Assembly: GCA_023416995.1 (NCBI GenBank)
Contig: JAEZGI010000082.1
Coordinates: forward strand, 19,111 to 83,110
Source of the DNA: Bacteroidota bacterium
GTDB taxonomy: Bacteria > Bacteroidota > Bacteroidia > Chitinophagales > Chitinophagaceae
DNA: 64,000 bases
Direction: 5' to 3'
Shown: positions 36,326 through 44,846 of the stretch, piece after piece
Position numbering within the stretch: position 1 is the first letter of the stretch
How the letters are laid out: each line of letters opens with the position of its first letter
The notes under the pieces: generated by a model
Database searches by the model: none
Seen by the model: the letters and a program-made list of their open reading frames with translations, nothing else
What the model was told of the DNA's origin: nothing
Position numbers and translations under genes: made by a program

Positions 36326-39112
36326 TTAATTTTTTCTTTCAAGATCGAAGTCGTAAGTAAATCCGACTGTGATAGTAGTTCCTGGTTTGTAGGCATAATT
36401 GATTCTATCCCCGCCAGACATATCAAATGAAGCTTTACCGGATGCATTATCATAAAAGGCGTACCGGTTATTCAGCAGATCAGATATGGTTAATTTCAAT
36501 TCACCCTTCCTGTTCATTATGCGTTTAGATAACTGCAGATCAATAACGTTTCTTGGCCTTTCATAGATATCATAAAAACCTGCACCGGTTGGATCGCCTA
36601 CCAATGAAAGCCGGGGGCCGATCCTGTTATACAGTGCAGTAGCATTCCAGCCATCGGCATTGTATTGGAACCCGGCATTGATGAGATAGGGTGACTGGCC
36701 AAACAGGGGACGGTCCAAATCAGATTTGATTCCGGAGGCTTGTTCCGTACTCAGCGTAACTTTTGATTCAAGCACGGTAAGGTTGCCCATGAATATAAGT
36801 TTGCTAAGTTTATCACTGATGAAGCCCAGATCTTTTCTCAGTTCTACTTCTGCTCCATATAAAAATGCTTTATCAGCGTTTGCATAGTTAAACAGCCAAC
36901 GGTCGCCGTTGCTTCCAGGATCCATTCTCAGTTCAATAGGATCTTTGAAATTTTTTGCAAGCACGCCGACGGAAATTACTTCACCAGGTTTTGGATAGTA
37001 TTCATAACGCAGATCAGCGTTGAAGATGGAAGTACGACGAAGATGCACGTCTCCGCTTATACCCCAGATCTGTTCGTAATCGAAAAACTGAAACGGAGCT
37101 ATCTCCCGGAATTCAGGACGGGCAACAGTTTGAGAAGCTGAAAGCCTGATCTGGTTTTTGGTATTGACGCTATAATTCAGATTAACAGAAGGAAGGAAAT
37201 CCCATTTTTTGCTATCAACAACAATACGTTTCAACGAAAGGTCCCTTGAGCTTAATACCTGGTGAAAATGTTCTGCGCGTACTCCCCAGATAACCCGCAA
37301 CTGATCGCCGACCTTATTATCAAACATGAGGTAACCTGAATTCAGTGCGGAGGCCCCTATATAACGATCCGTGTTTTGAGTTTGCTCGTCAAGAAAAAGT
37401 CCATCCTGGTTGATATTGGTTTCAAGGAAAGCTTCATCAAAAGGTTTTTTCCTGTCGGTTTGTGTCGAGGCAGGGCGGTATCGGAAAACTCTTGCATTGA
37501 ATTCCCGGAAACGCACTACGGTTCCTCCACCTGCCTTGAACGTTTGTGTTTCACCTCCTAATACAAATGGGACCGACAATGATGCATTGGCACCGGAAGT
37601 GTAATCTTTAAGATCTGAAAAGAACCGGCGCGTGTCATCATCATCCAGCTCATAGGCTTCTGCAGGTTCAGACGAACTTCTTACAAATTGAGCGGTTCTG
37701 AAATCGGGCTGCGTTTTGTGATTATATGCAAGGTTGCCGCTCCATTTGAACTTAATACCTGATTGTGACAGGCTGTGTTCACCTTCAAGTTGTCCGCTAT
37801 ACAACGAACGTTGGTTCACAAATGATGATCGTAAAGAAACCTCCTGCAGACGACCAACATTGTTCAGATTTCTTGTATAATAATTGTCTTCGTATAACTG
37901 GTTAAACAGATTTTTAAAAGAGACTTTATGTTTACCCTGTACATATGTGAAGTTGGCCATGGCACCGGCGTTTACCTGGAAGCGGTTCTGTGTTTCTGTG
38001 CCGGTGAATATGGGCGAACGAACCTGTTCAAATCTGCCGCGCTCTATATCATCGTACATGGTCATGGCCTGGCGGTGATAAAGAGAAACAATTGTTCCGA
38101 AGGTGGCATTGTTTTTCAGACGTGAAACATTCGACCAGGCCAGGTTGAGTGTTGTGACAGGAAGCGCCTTCCTGCTTTCCTCGCTGTATACATCGCCTCT
38201 GAATGTTTTTGTTTGTTGTATTTTTTCATCGTCAGATAAGCGCCGGTAATTTGTTATCGATGGAATAGTTGATGGAAGATTGCGGTTGCCATTGTCAAAT
38301 CCTAACCAGTCTGTACTGTTCCTGCGGTTGCTGGTAAAGTCTTTGAAAGTAGATTGAGTATTATATCCTACTGAAAAACCGACGGTCAATTGATTTTTGT
38401 TTGGAATATCTTTTGTTTTTATTTGAACGAGACCACCTGCAAATTCGCCGGAGAGATCCGGTGTTGCGGTTTTATTGATGATGATATTATCAATCATCAC
38501 CGAGGGTATGATATCAAATGAAAAGGCTTTTTTATCAGGTTCAGAGCTTGGCATCAGCGCATCATTCAGCATTGCCTGGTTGTATCGATCACTCAGTCCC
38601 CTTACAATAACATATTTGTTTTCCTGGATGGAAGCGCCACTGACTCTTTTTAGTACCTCGCCGGTATTTTTGTCGGGTGTACGACGTATGAAGTCTGCTG
38701 CTACGCCGCTTGAGAGTGCGCTATTATTTTTCTGAAAATTTAATAAGGAGGCGGTGCTTTCTTGTCTTCGGCTCGTGGCAGTGACTGTTACGCTTGCCAT
38801 GTCTTCGGCAGCTATTTCAAGAACCAGGTTTAGTTCTGCGTCATCGCTTCTACCTGTTTCAATATCACCGATAACTTTTGTGAGATAGCCGACAGCGGAA
38901 ATGGTGAGCTCATGCTTTTTGCCGGTGGGAAGTTTCAGATGATAGTTTCCTTCGACGTCAGTTGTTGTTCCTGCTCCGTCTTTTACCTCGACCGTTGCCC
39001 CGGTGATCGGTTCGTTTTTCTTGTTTACAATTTTCCCGGTGAGCGGTGCTGTCTGCGCAAACACTCCGGCGAATGATGAAAGACAAATAAGCAGTAGTAA
39101 AAATCGGGGCAT
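36326..39112 (-). CDS. TonB-dependent receptor with N-terminal carboxypeptidase-regulatory-like domain
   Basis: A 928-residue outer membrane receptor. Signal peptide to about residue 19, CarboxypepD-regulatory-like domain (about 22-105: GKIVNKKNEPITGATVEVKD, TTDVEGNYHLKLPTGKKHEL), plug (about 125-265: GEVLKRVSGASIQENKYVIV, RGLSDRYNQAMLNDALMPSS, LSGEFAGGLVQIKTKDIP) and a 22-strand-type barrel ending in Phe-containing strand YDFDLE. It is distinct from the SusC clade. It leads a two-gene operon with a beta-helix lipoprotein. Family members move siderophores, cobalamin or polymers; nothing here selects one. Confidence 0.93.
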   Translation of the reverse strand: MPRFLLLLICLSSFAGVFAQTAPLTGKIVNKKNEPITGATVEVKDGAGTTTDVEGNYHLKLPTGKKHELTISAVGYLTKVIGDIETGRSDDAELNLVLEIAAEDMASVTVTATSRRQESTASLLNFQKNNSALSSGVAADFIRRTPDKNTGEVLKRVSGASIQENKYVIVRGLSDRYNQAMLNDALMPSSEPDKKAFSFDIIPSVMIDNIIINKTATPDLSGEFAGGLVQIKTKDIPNKNQLTVGFSVGYNTQSTFKDFTSNRRNSTDWLGFDNGNRNLPSTIPSITNYRRLSDDEKIQQTKTFRGDVYSEESRKALPVTTLNLAWSNVSRLKNNATFGTIVSLYHRQAMTMYDDIERGRFEQVRSPIFTGTETQNRFQVNAGAMANFTYVQGKHKVSFKNLFNQLYEDNYYTRNLNNVGRLQEVSLRSSFVNQRSLYSGQLEGEHSLSQSGIKFKWSGNLAYNHKTQPDFRTAQFVRSSSEPAEAYELDDDDTRRFFSDLKDYTSGANASLSVPFVLGGETQTFKAGGGTVVRFREFNARVFRYRPASTQTDRKKPFDEAFLETNINQDGLFLDEQTQNTDRYIGASALNSGYLMFDNKVGDQLRVIWGVRAEHFHQVLSSRDLSLKRIVVDSKKWDFLPSVNLNYSVNTKNQIRLSASQTVARPEFREIAPFQFFDYEQIWGISGDVHLRRTSIFNADLRYEYYPKPGEVISVGVLAKNFKDPIELRMDPGSNGDRWLFNYANADKAFLYGAEVELRKDLGFISDKLSKLIFMGNLTVLESKVTLSTEQASGIKSDLDRPLFGQSPYLINAGFQYNADGWNATALYNRIGPRLSLVGDPTGAGFYDIYERPRNVIDLQLSKRIMNRKGELKLTISDLLNNRYAFYDNASGKASFDMSGGDRINYAYKPGTTITVGFTYDFDLERKN

Positions 39113-39229
39113 TGCTGAAAAATTTCAGCAAAGAAATAGGCTCCGGATTATGGCAATGTTACCGCACTATTAAGAAATTGTTAAGGGGGTGAGCGATTCA
39201 CTAAAAAGGATTCAAACGGGTCATGCTTG

Positions 39230-41416
39230 TTAGATCTTCAATCCCACTGTCACATACATGTTGCGTCCGTCCCCTGGCCAGATGCCGGGGCCCGGGTACA
39301 TTGTCGGGCGTTTTGTAAAATACTGTTTGTTAAACAGATTGTTTATGCCGGCGCGAAGGGTAATGATCGGGTTAGTGCGTAATGATGCGTTGACATCCCA
39401 CAGTGAATGAGCCGGAGCAATACCCCTTGCACCTGAGGCAGGTGGTGCTACCGTATTCAGTGCATCAGAAAAGGAAGAAGCGGTATAGTTATATTGAAGG
39501 GTGAAACTAAAACCCTGGTACAATAATTCAAGTCCGGATCTGGTGATCCATTCGGGAACTGACTCCACTTTGTTACCACTGATGTTTTTATTTTCGGTTC
39601 CACCTGACACGTTTGCATTTACGTATTCAGCATTGATATATGAAGTTGAGGTAAACAACCCGCCAAACAATTTATTTGATAAAGGAAATTTGTACTGAAC
39701 AAATATCTCTGCTCCGGTGGTACGACTGTCGCCGATATTCGTTCTGTATGTGTATGGCTGGTTATTGTTATCCTGCAATACAAGTGTTCCCATACGGTTG
39801 TTATAGGTGATATGAAAAAGGCTGACATCGTATTGAAGATGTTTTATTAACTCACCGCGCACGCCAAGTTCGGCATTATAACCTGAAGCGTTTTCCAGGT
39901 TTTTGTCGACCCTTTCATATTCCGATCCGGGCACTATATCTTTGAATAATACAGGTCTGTAGGCCTGTGATATCCCTCCGTATAAATTGTTACTCTCATT
40001 AATACTGAATTGAGCACTGATGCCGGCAAGTACGAACTTATGATGAATATCGTTTGGTAATTCATTCGCAGGATAATAAACAATTGTGCCGCGCATTTTT
40101 GAAATTCCATTTTCAAACCGAATACCTGGTGAGACAGAAAGACGGGAGCCTACCTGAAAAGTGTTTTCTGCAAAGAGAGCGACATTTTGAGTCCTGAAAT
40201 GAAGATCGCGCCCAAAGCTGCCTTCAACCAGTGTCAGATCATAATCGTCACCAGTGGAGCCTTTTCCTAATTGCCGGCGATGCAGGTCGTTATTCATATA
40301 CACAATGCCACCGGCGAATTTGCCGTGGATGGGGCCGATATGATAATCGTGTGTTATACGGGCTTCCGCTGTACGACTATTAAAGCCATCTATGTCTACC
40401 TGGCGGTTTTTGTATTCACCGGTTAATGCATTGATAGTATCAGCGATGTTCGCGAATGCATCGTATTGCACACTGCTGCGTTTGCCGAACAACCCTGATG
40501 CAGTTACATAAAGCCGCGTACGATTGTTGATGATCCAGTCCATTTTAACCGAGGGTATATAAATATCTGGATTGAAATAATTGCGTTTGCGGGTGCTCAT
40601 GGTAGGATCAATCGCAAACATGCTATCCGTTAAAGGGCCGGGAATCTGGTATTGGTATTGCGCACGACCAAGTTCGGCCTGGAACAAAAGTTTGCCAGTG
40701 GCCCGGTATTGCAATTGTATAAATTGCGAGCTGGATTGCGACTCGCTATTATCCCGGTAACCTTTCGATTGCCGCCGGTGATAATAAGCGGTGTAGGAGA
40801 ACTTTTTATATGTTCCGCTTATGGCATTGTAACTCGTAAGCAAACCGAATGAGCCAACGGTATTAATGCTTTCAAAACCTAATGCTTTGGTACTGTCGGG
40901 TTTTTTTGTAATAAAGTTTACCATGCCACCAAACTGCGCACCATATTGCAGGGAACCTGTTCCGCGAACGAGCTCGATGCGTTCGTAACTCTCCATGGGT
41001 GCGCTATAATGGCTCGCTGGGTAGCCATACATATCAGAGTTTGTGAGCACACCGTTTTGCCTGATATTGTATTCCCAACTGCGATGCGGGTCGAGCCCCC
41101 GTGTGGCAATGTTAAGTTGGTTACCACTGCCATCCATTTCATATACAAATACACCCGGAACTTTTGCAAACAACTGTCTGGCCGTTTTTATTGCAACATT
41201 GCCATTTGTTCCTGCCAGGTTAATGGCTTCATTTTTTTTACCTGTGTGAATGAAGCCATTTTGTGAAGCAGGCAAACGGTCTATATCACGACGTTGCCAG
41301 GCTTTAATAATGACCTCCTGTAGTTGTTGGGTTTTAATGGAGTCATCTTTTAGTTGAGCGAGCAACGGCATCGTAGAAGAAACGCAGAAGAAAGAAATTA
41401 GCAGGGCTTTGTACAT
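39230..41416 (-). CDS. TonB-dependent receptor, FecA-like
   Basis: A 728-residue outer membrane receptor with a signal peptide (SFFCVSSTMPLLAQ) and no regulatory-like domain. The plug includes RQLFAKVPGVFVYEMDGSGN, NIATRGLDPHRSWEYNIRQN, and ERIELVRGTGSLQYGAQFGG, which resemble ferric-citrate receptor FecA. The barrel ends GDGRNMYVTVGLKI. The upstream gene on the same strand encodes a truncated haemoglobin, 54 bp away, so cotranscription is likely. The context suggests iron or haem import, but that is inference; copper receptors of similar length exist. Confidence 0.92.
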   Translation of the reverse strand: MYKALLISFFCVSSTMPLLAQLKDDSIKTQQLQEVIIKAWQRRDIDRLPASQNGFIHTGKKNEAINLAGTNGNVAIKTARQLFAKVPGVFVYEMDGSGNQLNIATRGLDPHRSWEYNIRQNGVLTNSDMYGYPASHYSAPMESYERIELVRGTGSLQYGAQFGGMVNFITKKPDSTKALGFESINTVGSFGLLTSYNAISGTYKKFSYTAYYHRRQSKGYRDNSESQSSSQFIQLQYRATGKLLFQAELGRAQYQYQIPGPLTDSMFAIDPTMSTRKRNYFNPDIYIPSVKMDWIINNRTRLYVTASGLFGKRSSVQYDAFANIADTINALTGEYKNRQVDIDGFNSRTAEARITHDYHIGPIHGKFAGGIVYMNNDLHRRQLGKGSTGDDYDLTLVEGSFGRDLHFRTQNVALFAENTFQVGSRLSVSPGIRFENGISKMRGTIVYYPANELPNDIHHKFVLAGISAQFSINESNNLYGGISQAYRPVLFKDIVPGSEYERVDKNLENASGYNAELGVRGELIKHLQYDVSLFHITYNNRMGTLVLQDNNNQPYTYRTNIGDSRTTGAEIFVQYKFPLSNKLFGGLFTSTSYINAEYVNANVSGGTENKNISGNKVESVPEWITRSGLELLYQGFSFTLQYNYTASSFSDALNTVAPPASGARGIAPAHSLWDVNASLRTNPIITLRAGINNLFNKQYFTKRPTMYPGPGIWPGDGRNMYVTVGLKI

Positions 41417-41470
41417 GTTCGGGTTTAGCTTTGGTTATTAGTTTGTACTAGCCTGGTAGTATTGACGAAA

Positions 41471-41866
41471 CTACATCAGGTTTCTTAAACCGGTTTGCCG
41501 GTAGTATTCAATTTTTGACAGGAACATCTGCGCCATCTTCCCTGCGCGCCATTTGGCTTCTTTTGCTTTTTCACCCTCAAAAAGATTGTCGACAGTTTCT
41601 GTAAACAATTCCATCCACCGCCCGAAATGGGACGCATCAACAGGGAGCTGCGCATGAGGGGGGAAGGGGCTTCCAAAGTAAGTGTGTTCAGAGAGTAGTA
41701 CAGTTTGCCAGAAGCGATACATTTTGTCAAGATGAACGGGCCAATGCTCTCCGATACGACTTTCGAAGATAGGGCCAAGTTTATCATCGGCCCTTACTTT
41801 GCCATAGAATGTATCGACCAGGAGTTTAACATCCTGCAGGTTTAATATGTCGCTGTTTTCGTTCAT
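41471..41866 (-). CDS. Group III truncated haemoglobin
   Basis: A 131-residue small globin of the 2/2 fold, group III. Family features: LVDTFYGKVRADDKLGPIFE at the N-terminus, WPVHLDKMYRFWQTVLL, YFGSPFPPHAQLPVDASHFG with the proximal His in SHFGRW, and LFEGEKAKEAKWRAGKMAQM. Group III globins bind haem and handle O2, NO or peroxide. The ATG at 41866 is chosen because the 20 codons before it start at a TTG and have no family counterpart. It precedes the FecA-like receptor gene by 54 bp, which suggests a link between haem, iron and redox stress. Confidence 0.93.
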   Translation of the reverse strand: MNENSDILNLQDVKLLVDTFYGKVRADDKLGPIFESRIGEHWPVHLDKMYRFWQTVLLSEHTYFGSPFPPHAQLPVDASHFGRWMELFTETVDNLFEGEKAKEAKWRAGKMAQMFLSKIEYYRQTGLRNLM

Positions 41867-41944
41867 GTCTTTGGAGGGAGTTGTAATGCTCTTTGTTCTT
41901 TGAATATCAGTTGTAAATTTAGTCAATTAATCTGTGTGGCCGGC

Positions 41945-41994
41945 TCACCGTATCCGGTGATAATGTAAAAGCCCCTGCAGTTGCTGCAAGGGCT
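41945..41994 (-). terminator. Terminator of the NAD(P)-binding/DoxX operon, with an adjacent palindrome
   Basis: AGCCCCTGCAG-TTG-CTGCAAGGGCT at 41970-41994 forms an 11-bp stem with one mismatch; on the minus strand it is followed by TTTTACATT. Next to it lies the palindrome TCACCG-TATC-CGGTGA (41945-41960), which may be an operator for the globin gene. Confidence 0.6.
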
Positions 41995-42021
41995 CAGTAA
42001 TCATAGAGAAAGTTAGGTCAC

Positions 42022-42672
42022 TCAATAAGCTGCCGTAAAGCGCTTTCTGATATAACGTGGTTTTTCAAGTTCATCTGTAATCGCAACAGCAACATCTTCC
42101 ACCGATAATATACTTTTTCCATTTTCATCGAAAACGGGTGTATCCAGTGATGTTCTGTAGCTGCCTTTTCTTGTTCCTGAGGTGCCGGGGTGCATTTCAA
42201 TAGCCGGGCTGAAAAACGTCCAGTCTAAAGTGTCTTCCTGTTTGATAATATCGAGGTATTCTCTTGCTGCCAGCGCACCGGGCTTCCAGTCTTTAGGAAA
42301 CTCCGCTGAGTCAACTAATTGTTTGCCTTCGGCAATAAACAGACTTCCTGCACCGCCTATAACGATCAGTCTTTGTACCCCGGCTTTTTTTGTTGCTTCC
42401 TGGATGCTTTTGGCGCCAGCCAGGTAATCATCGTGGAGGTTTGGGTTTGTCCAACCAGCGTTGTAGGCGCTGATCACAACATCATTTCCGGTTAGTGCCC
42501 GCGATAATTCAGCCTCATTAAATACATCAGCCGCGACAATGTTTACGTTAGGTTGAGTGGTTATATTGGCTGCGTTACGGGCAATGGCTGTTACCTCGTG
42601 TCCCCTTTGTAAAAGTTCCTGTAGAATAGCCTTTCCAACAAATCCTGATGCGCCTATCAATGCAACTTTCAT
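42022..42672 (-). CDS. NAD(P)-binding short-chain reductase-like protein
   Basis: A 216-residue Rossmann-fold protein of the NmrA/YwnB-like atypical SDR group. The dinucleotide loop GASGFVGKAI is at 8-17 and is followed by ELLQRGHEVTAIARN. IVIGGAGSLFIAEGKQLVDS (about 105-124) and LDWTFFSPAIEMHPGT (about 150-165) match this group; there is no YxxxK motif in the classical place, so it may sense or bind NAD(P)H rather than act as a typical dehydrogenase. It is 2 bp from the DoxX gene and in the same operon. The operon promoter carries the FNR-like element. Confidence 0.9.
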   Translation of the reverse strand: MKVALIGASGFVGKAILQELLQRGHEVTAIARNAANITTQPNVNIVAADVFNEAELSRALTGNDVVISAYNAGWTNPNLHDDYLAGAKSIQEATKKAGVQRLIVIGGAGSLFIAEGKQLVDSAEFPKDWKPGALAAREYLDIIKQEDTLDWTFFSPAIEMHPGTSGTRKGSYRTSLDTPVFDENGKSILSVEDVAVAITDELEKPRYIRKRFTAAY

Positions 42673-42674
42673 AT

Positions 42675-43148
42675 TTATATTGTTTTAGATGATGATGATG
42701 CCGCAAGTTCGTTTTTTTGTGCGGGTTTAGACTGCGAACCCCTTGTGATTAAATGATCAAGCGAATACCGACCGCTACCTGTGAAGAGTAATACCAGGTA
42801 ACCGGTAAGGTAAAGTAATGCTGGTTCCTGCGCTTTGAACGGATCAGCGATATGAAACCGGAAAACGGCTACGAGCATAGTAATGATCAATGGGATGGTG
42901 GATAATCTGGTTGCAAAGCCTGCCAGTAAAAAGAGTGAACAGATCACTTCTGCAAGCACAGCGAGTGTCAGTGAGGTTGTTGCATCGAGACCCATTACCG
43001 AGATGAACTGGATGGGTTCGCCGGAGAACAGTTTCTGCAATTTGGGTATTCCGTGGGTTAACATCAGTGCAGCTAATCCGATCCTGGCTATGAGTAGGCC
43101 GAGATCGGTTGTGGGCGTCGCATTGTTAACCATAAAAATCTTCCTCAT
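42675..43148 (-). CDS. DoxX family membrane protein
   Basis: A 157-residue inner membrane protein with four hydrophobic segments (LGLLIARIGLAALMLTHGIP, SLTLAVLAEVICSLFLLAGF, TIPLIITMLVAVFRFHIADP, ALLYLTGYLVLLFTGSGRYS). THGIPKLQKLF and GLDATTSLTLAVLAEV are typical of DoxX/SURF4-type proteins, some of which are subunits of thiosulfate:quinone oxidoreductase, others linked to redox homeostasis. It is the first gene of a two-gene operon with the NAD(P)-binding protein. Its promoter, 23 bp upstream, has a TAACTTTG box but no matching -33, plus an FNR-like site further up. Confidence 0.9.
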   Translation of the reverse strand: MRKIFMVNNATPTTDLGLLIARIGLAALMLTHGIPKLQKLFSGEPIQFISVMGLDATTSLTLAVLAEVICSLFLLAGFATRLSTIPLIITMLVAVFRFHIADPFKAQEPALLYLTGYLVLLFTGSGRYSLDHLITRGSQSKPAQKNELAASSSSKTI

Positions 43149-43170
43149 AAAATCTTTCTTTGCGTCAGCG

Positions 43171-43238
43171 CAAAGTTATGGGCCGTATGCGGCAGGCTCC
43201 ATTGCATTTGAACAAGAAAAAGCATTGATTAAAGTCAA
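43171..43238 (-). promoter_or_regulatory. DoxX operon promoter with FNR-like activator site
   Basis: TAACTTTG on the minus strand (43178-43171) matches TANNTTTG, but the position of the -33 element 19 bp upstream reads GGA, so an activator is expected. TTGATTAAAGTCAA (43225-43238), close to the FNR/Crp consensus TTGAT-N4-ATCAA, has its centre about 57 bp from the box. It lies in a 38-bp block that recurs at 50855-50892 with 32 identical positions. Confidence 0.55.
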
Positions 43239-43386
43239 GGGTTGAGCTTGAGGCAAACACATATACCGCGCTGCAGAGGCGCTTTAGGGTCAGTGGTCCT
43301 GGCAAATCATTGTTTTTCAGAACTTGATGGGGTAATATTGATCCCGGGTGATTTGTAATTTTTTTTGGAGCAAATTTCAATTTTTC

Positions 43387-43416
43387 TTGGAGCGAATTGA
43401 TTTTCTCTTATCTTTG
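43387..43416 (+). promoter_or_regulatory. Promoter of tRNA-Asp
   Basis: TTG (43387-43389), 19 bp, then TATCTTTG (43409-43416): a perfect Bacteroidota-type promoter 39 bp before the tRNA. Confidence 0.85.
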
Positions 43417-43455
43417 CACTCCCAAAATGCTGGCATTGACAGTATTACGGGTTCC

Positions 43456-43529
43456 GGATCGGTAGTTCAGTTGGTTAGAATGCCGCCCTGTCACGGCGGA
43501 GGTCGCGGGTTCGAGTCCCGTCCGGTCCG
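43456..43529 (+). tRNA. tRNA-Asp (anticodon GTC)
   Basis: A complete cloverleaf: acceptor GGATCGG/CCGGTCC, D-arm with AGTTGGTTAGA, anticodon stem CCGCC/GGCGG with loop CTGTCAC (anticodon GTC), and the T-arm GCGGG-TTCGAGT-CCCGT. The discriminator base is G. The 3' CCA is not encoded, since GCAAAA follows. It has a consensus promoter before it and a terminator after it. Confidence 0.97.
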
Positions 43530-43530
43530 C

Positions 43531-43560
43531 AAAAGCTCTGAGAAATCAGAGCTTTTGTCG
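43531..43560 (+). terminator. Terminator of tRNA-Asp
   Basis: AAAAGCTCTGA-GAAA-TCAGAGCTTTT at 43531-43556, a perfect 11-bp stem with a GAAA loop, immediately after the tRNA. Confidence 0.9.
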
Positions 43561-43623
43561 TTTTATGCCGTTCTACGTTTACATCATTCAAAGTCAGGGA
43601 TCAGGTAGTTTTTTACCTTCTAT

Positions 43624-43986
43624 CTATTCACCGGTAATCATAGCCGAAAAGCGGTTGAAGCAGCCATTCATTGTCATGTTGAACCCTTTGAATGGTCTTC
43701 TTCGGCAGGCACGGTACTGACCTGTGTTGCCCGTTTTTTCAACCCACTGTTTATCGACAATTATAAAATTGGAATCTACCTGGAAAACGCAGAGCTTTTC
43801 GATATAACTATCATTGGGGAACTGGGTTTTCAATACCTCTTTCAAAAAAGAATCTGACAAATCAATGGTGCATGGATAAGCACAATAAATAAATGAATTG
43901 GCCAGCCGCCAGTAATGGGTGTATAAGTGAAGATCGGGATAGATTCGGTTCTTTAAAAAATCGAACCATATATTCTGGTTTATCAA
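43624..43986 (-). CDS. Hypothetical protein
   Basis: A 120-codon frame on the minus strand, not recognised. The first 90 residues look protein-like (WFDFLKNRIYPDLHLYTHYW, SFIYCAYPCTIDLSDSFLKE, LCVFQVDSNFIIVDKQWVEK). The end (CRRRPFKGFNMTMNGCFNRF) is less convincing, so the frame may be shifted or the gene truncated near its 3' end. It faces tRNA-Asp and is divergent from the AbiE operon. It may be a remnant of an element that entered beside the tRNA. Confidence 0.4.
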   Translation of the reverse strand: MINQNIWFDFLKNRIYPDLHLYTHYWRLANSFIYCAYPCTIDLSDSFLKEVLKTQFPNDSYIEKLCVFQVDSNFIIVDKQWVEKTGNTGQYRACRRRPFKGFNMTMNGCFNRFSAMITGE

Positions 43987-44103
43987 GAATATCGTTTTGT
44001 GCGATTAATTGAAACCGGCATTGGTGGCGCCAAAGTTCCTGCCTTTTAAGAGTTATAGTTTAAATCTGGAGCGCGGCACCTTTTTTGCCATTTCATGACT
44101 CAA

Positions 44104-44187
44104 AATTCGGAATTTTTCCGAATTATATACTATTTTTTAACATAGATGTGTGATATTTAGTTAAGCAATTCGGAATAAATCCGAATT
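44104..44187 (+). promoter_or_regulatory. Two palindromic operators before the AbiE operon
   Basis: AATTCGGAA-TTT-TTCCGAATT at 44104-44124 and AATTCGGA-ATAAA-TCCGAATT at 44167-44187 share the half-site AATTCGGA and have centres 63 bp apart, about six turns of helix. AbiEi antitoxins are known to repress their own operon by binding inverted repeats in the promoter, so these are the likely sites. The second repeat ends 20 bp before the abiEi start. Confidence 0.7.
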
Positions 44188-44207
44188 AATATAAAAAATC
44201 TAACAAG

Positions 44208-44846
44208 ATGGAGTTCAGAACTGCGATGGAAGCTTATGCAGGGCAACCCCTGTCGGGACAACTCCTGCTGGATGTGCTGAAAGAATACAAGCGGCCGCAC
44301 GACAAAATTAATGAACTGGTGAAGCAAGGCTTGCTGGTGCAGATAAAAAGAGGGTTGTATATACCGGGACCGAAGCTGAAACTGCCGGTACCGGAACTGT
44401 TCCTGCTGGCTAATCACCTCTACGGCCCAAGCTATATATCGCTGGATTCAGCCCTCCAGCACTGGGGACTGATCCCTGAGCGGGTATATGAAACCGTATC
44501 CGTGACAACGAAGCCGTCAAAGAAGATACATACGGCTATAGGCAGGTTCACCTATACCAGCTTAGCGCTTCCATATTACGCTTTTGGCATACAGCAGGTA
44601 TCGCTCACCAAAACGCAAACGGTGCTGATGGCAGGTGCAGAAAAAGCAATATGCGATAAGATCGTACTGACACGGGGGGTGATACTCCGAAGTGTGAAGC
44701 AAACGCTGGAAATACTCGTGGAAGATTTCAGAATAGACACCGCAAGATTAAAAGAACTGGATAAAAAAACAATCAGTAGTTGGGTGAAGGATGCCCCAAA
44801 GGGTAAAAGCCTCGCCATGCTAGTGAAAACATTGAAAACACTATGA
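44208..44846 (+). CDS. AbiEi-family antitoxin / transcriptional regulator
   Basis: A 212-residue protein matching the antitoxin of AbiE type IV toxin-antitoxin systems, which protect against phages. The N-terminal part (about 1-55) is a winged helix: SGQLLLDVLKEYKRPHDKIN, ELVKQGLLVQIKRGLYIPGP. The rest carries the AbiEi C-terminal domain (GPSYISLDSALQHWGLIPER, TYTSLALPYYAFGIQQVSL, AEKAICDKIVLTRGV). In type IV systems the antitoxin does not bind the toxin but reverses its effect. It overlaps the next gene by 4 bp (ATGA), the typical coupling of this operon, and two operators precede it. Confidence 0.9.
   Translation: MEFRTAMEAYAGQPLSGQLLLDVLKEYKRPHDKINELVKQGLLVQIKRGLYIPGPKLKLPVPELFLLANHLYGPSYISLDSALQHWGLIPERVYETVSVTTKPSKKIHTAIGRFTYTSLALPYYAFGIQQVSLTKTQTVLMAGAEKAICDKIVLTRGVILRSVKQTLEILVEDFRIDTARLKELDKKTISSWVKDAPKGKSLAMLVKTLKTL

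Larger units (their letters stand above)
43149..43455. other. Control region between the DoxX operon and tRNA-Asp
   Basis: No gene. The minus-strand DoxX promoter box TAACTTTG (43178-43171) and its FNR-like element (43201-43238) are on the left; the tRNA promoter is on the right (43387-43416). Confidence 0.7.
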
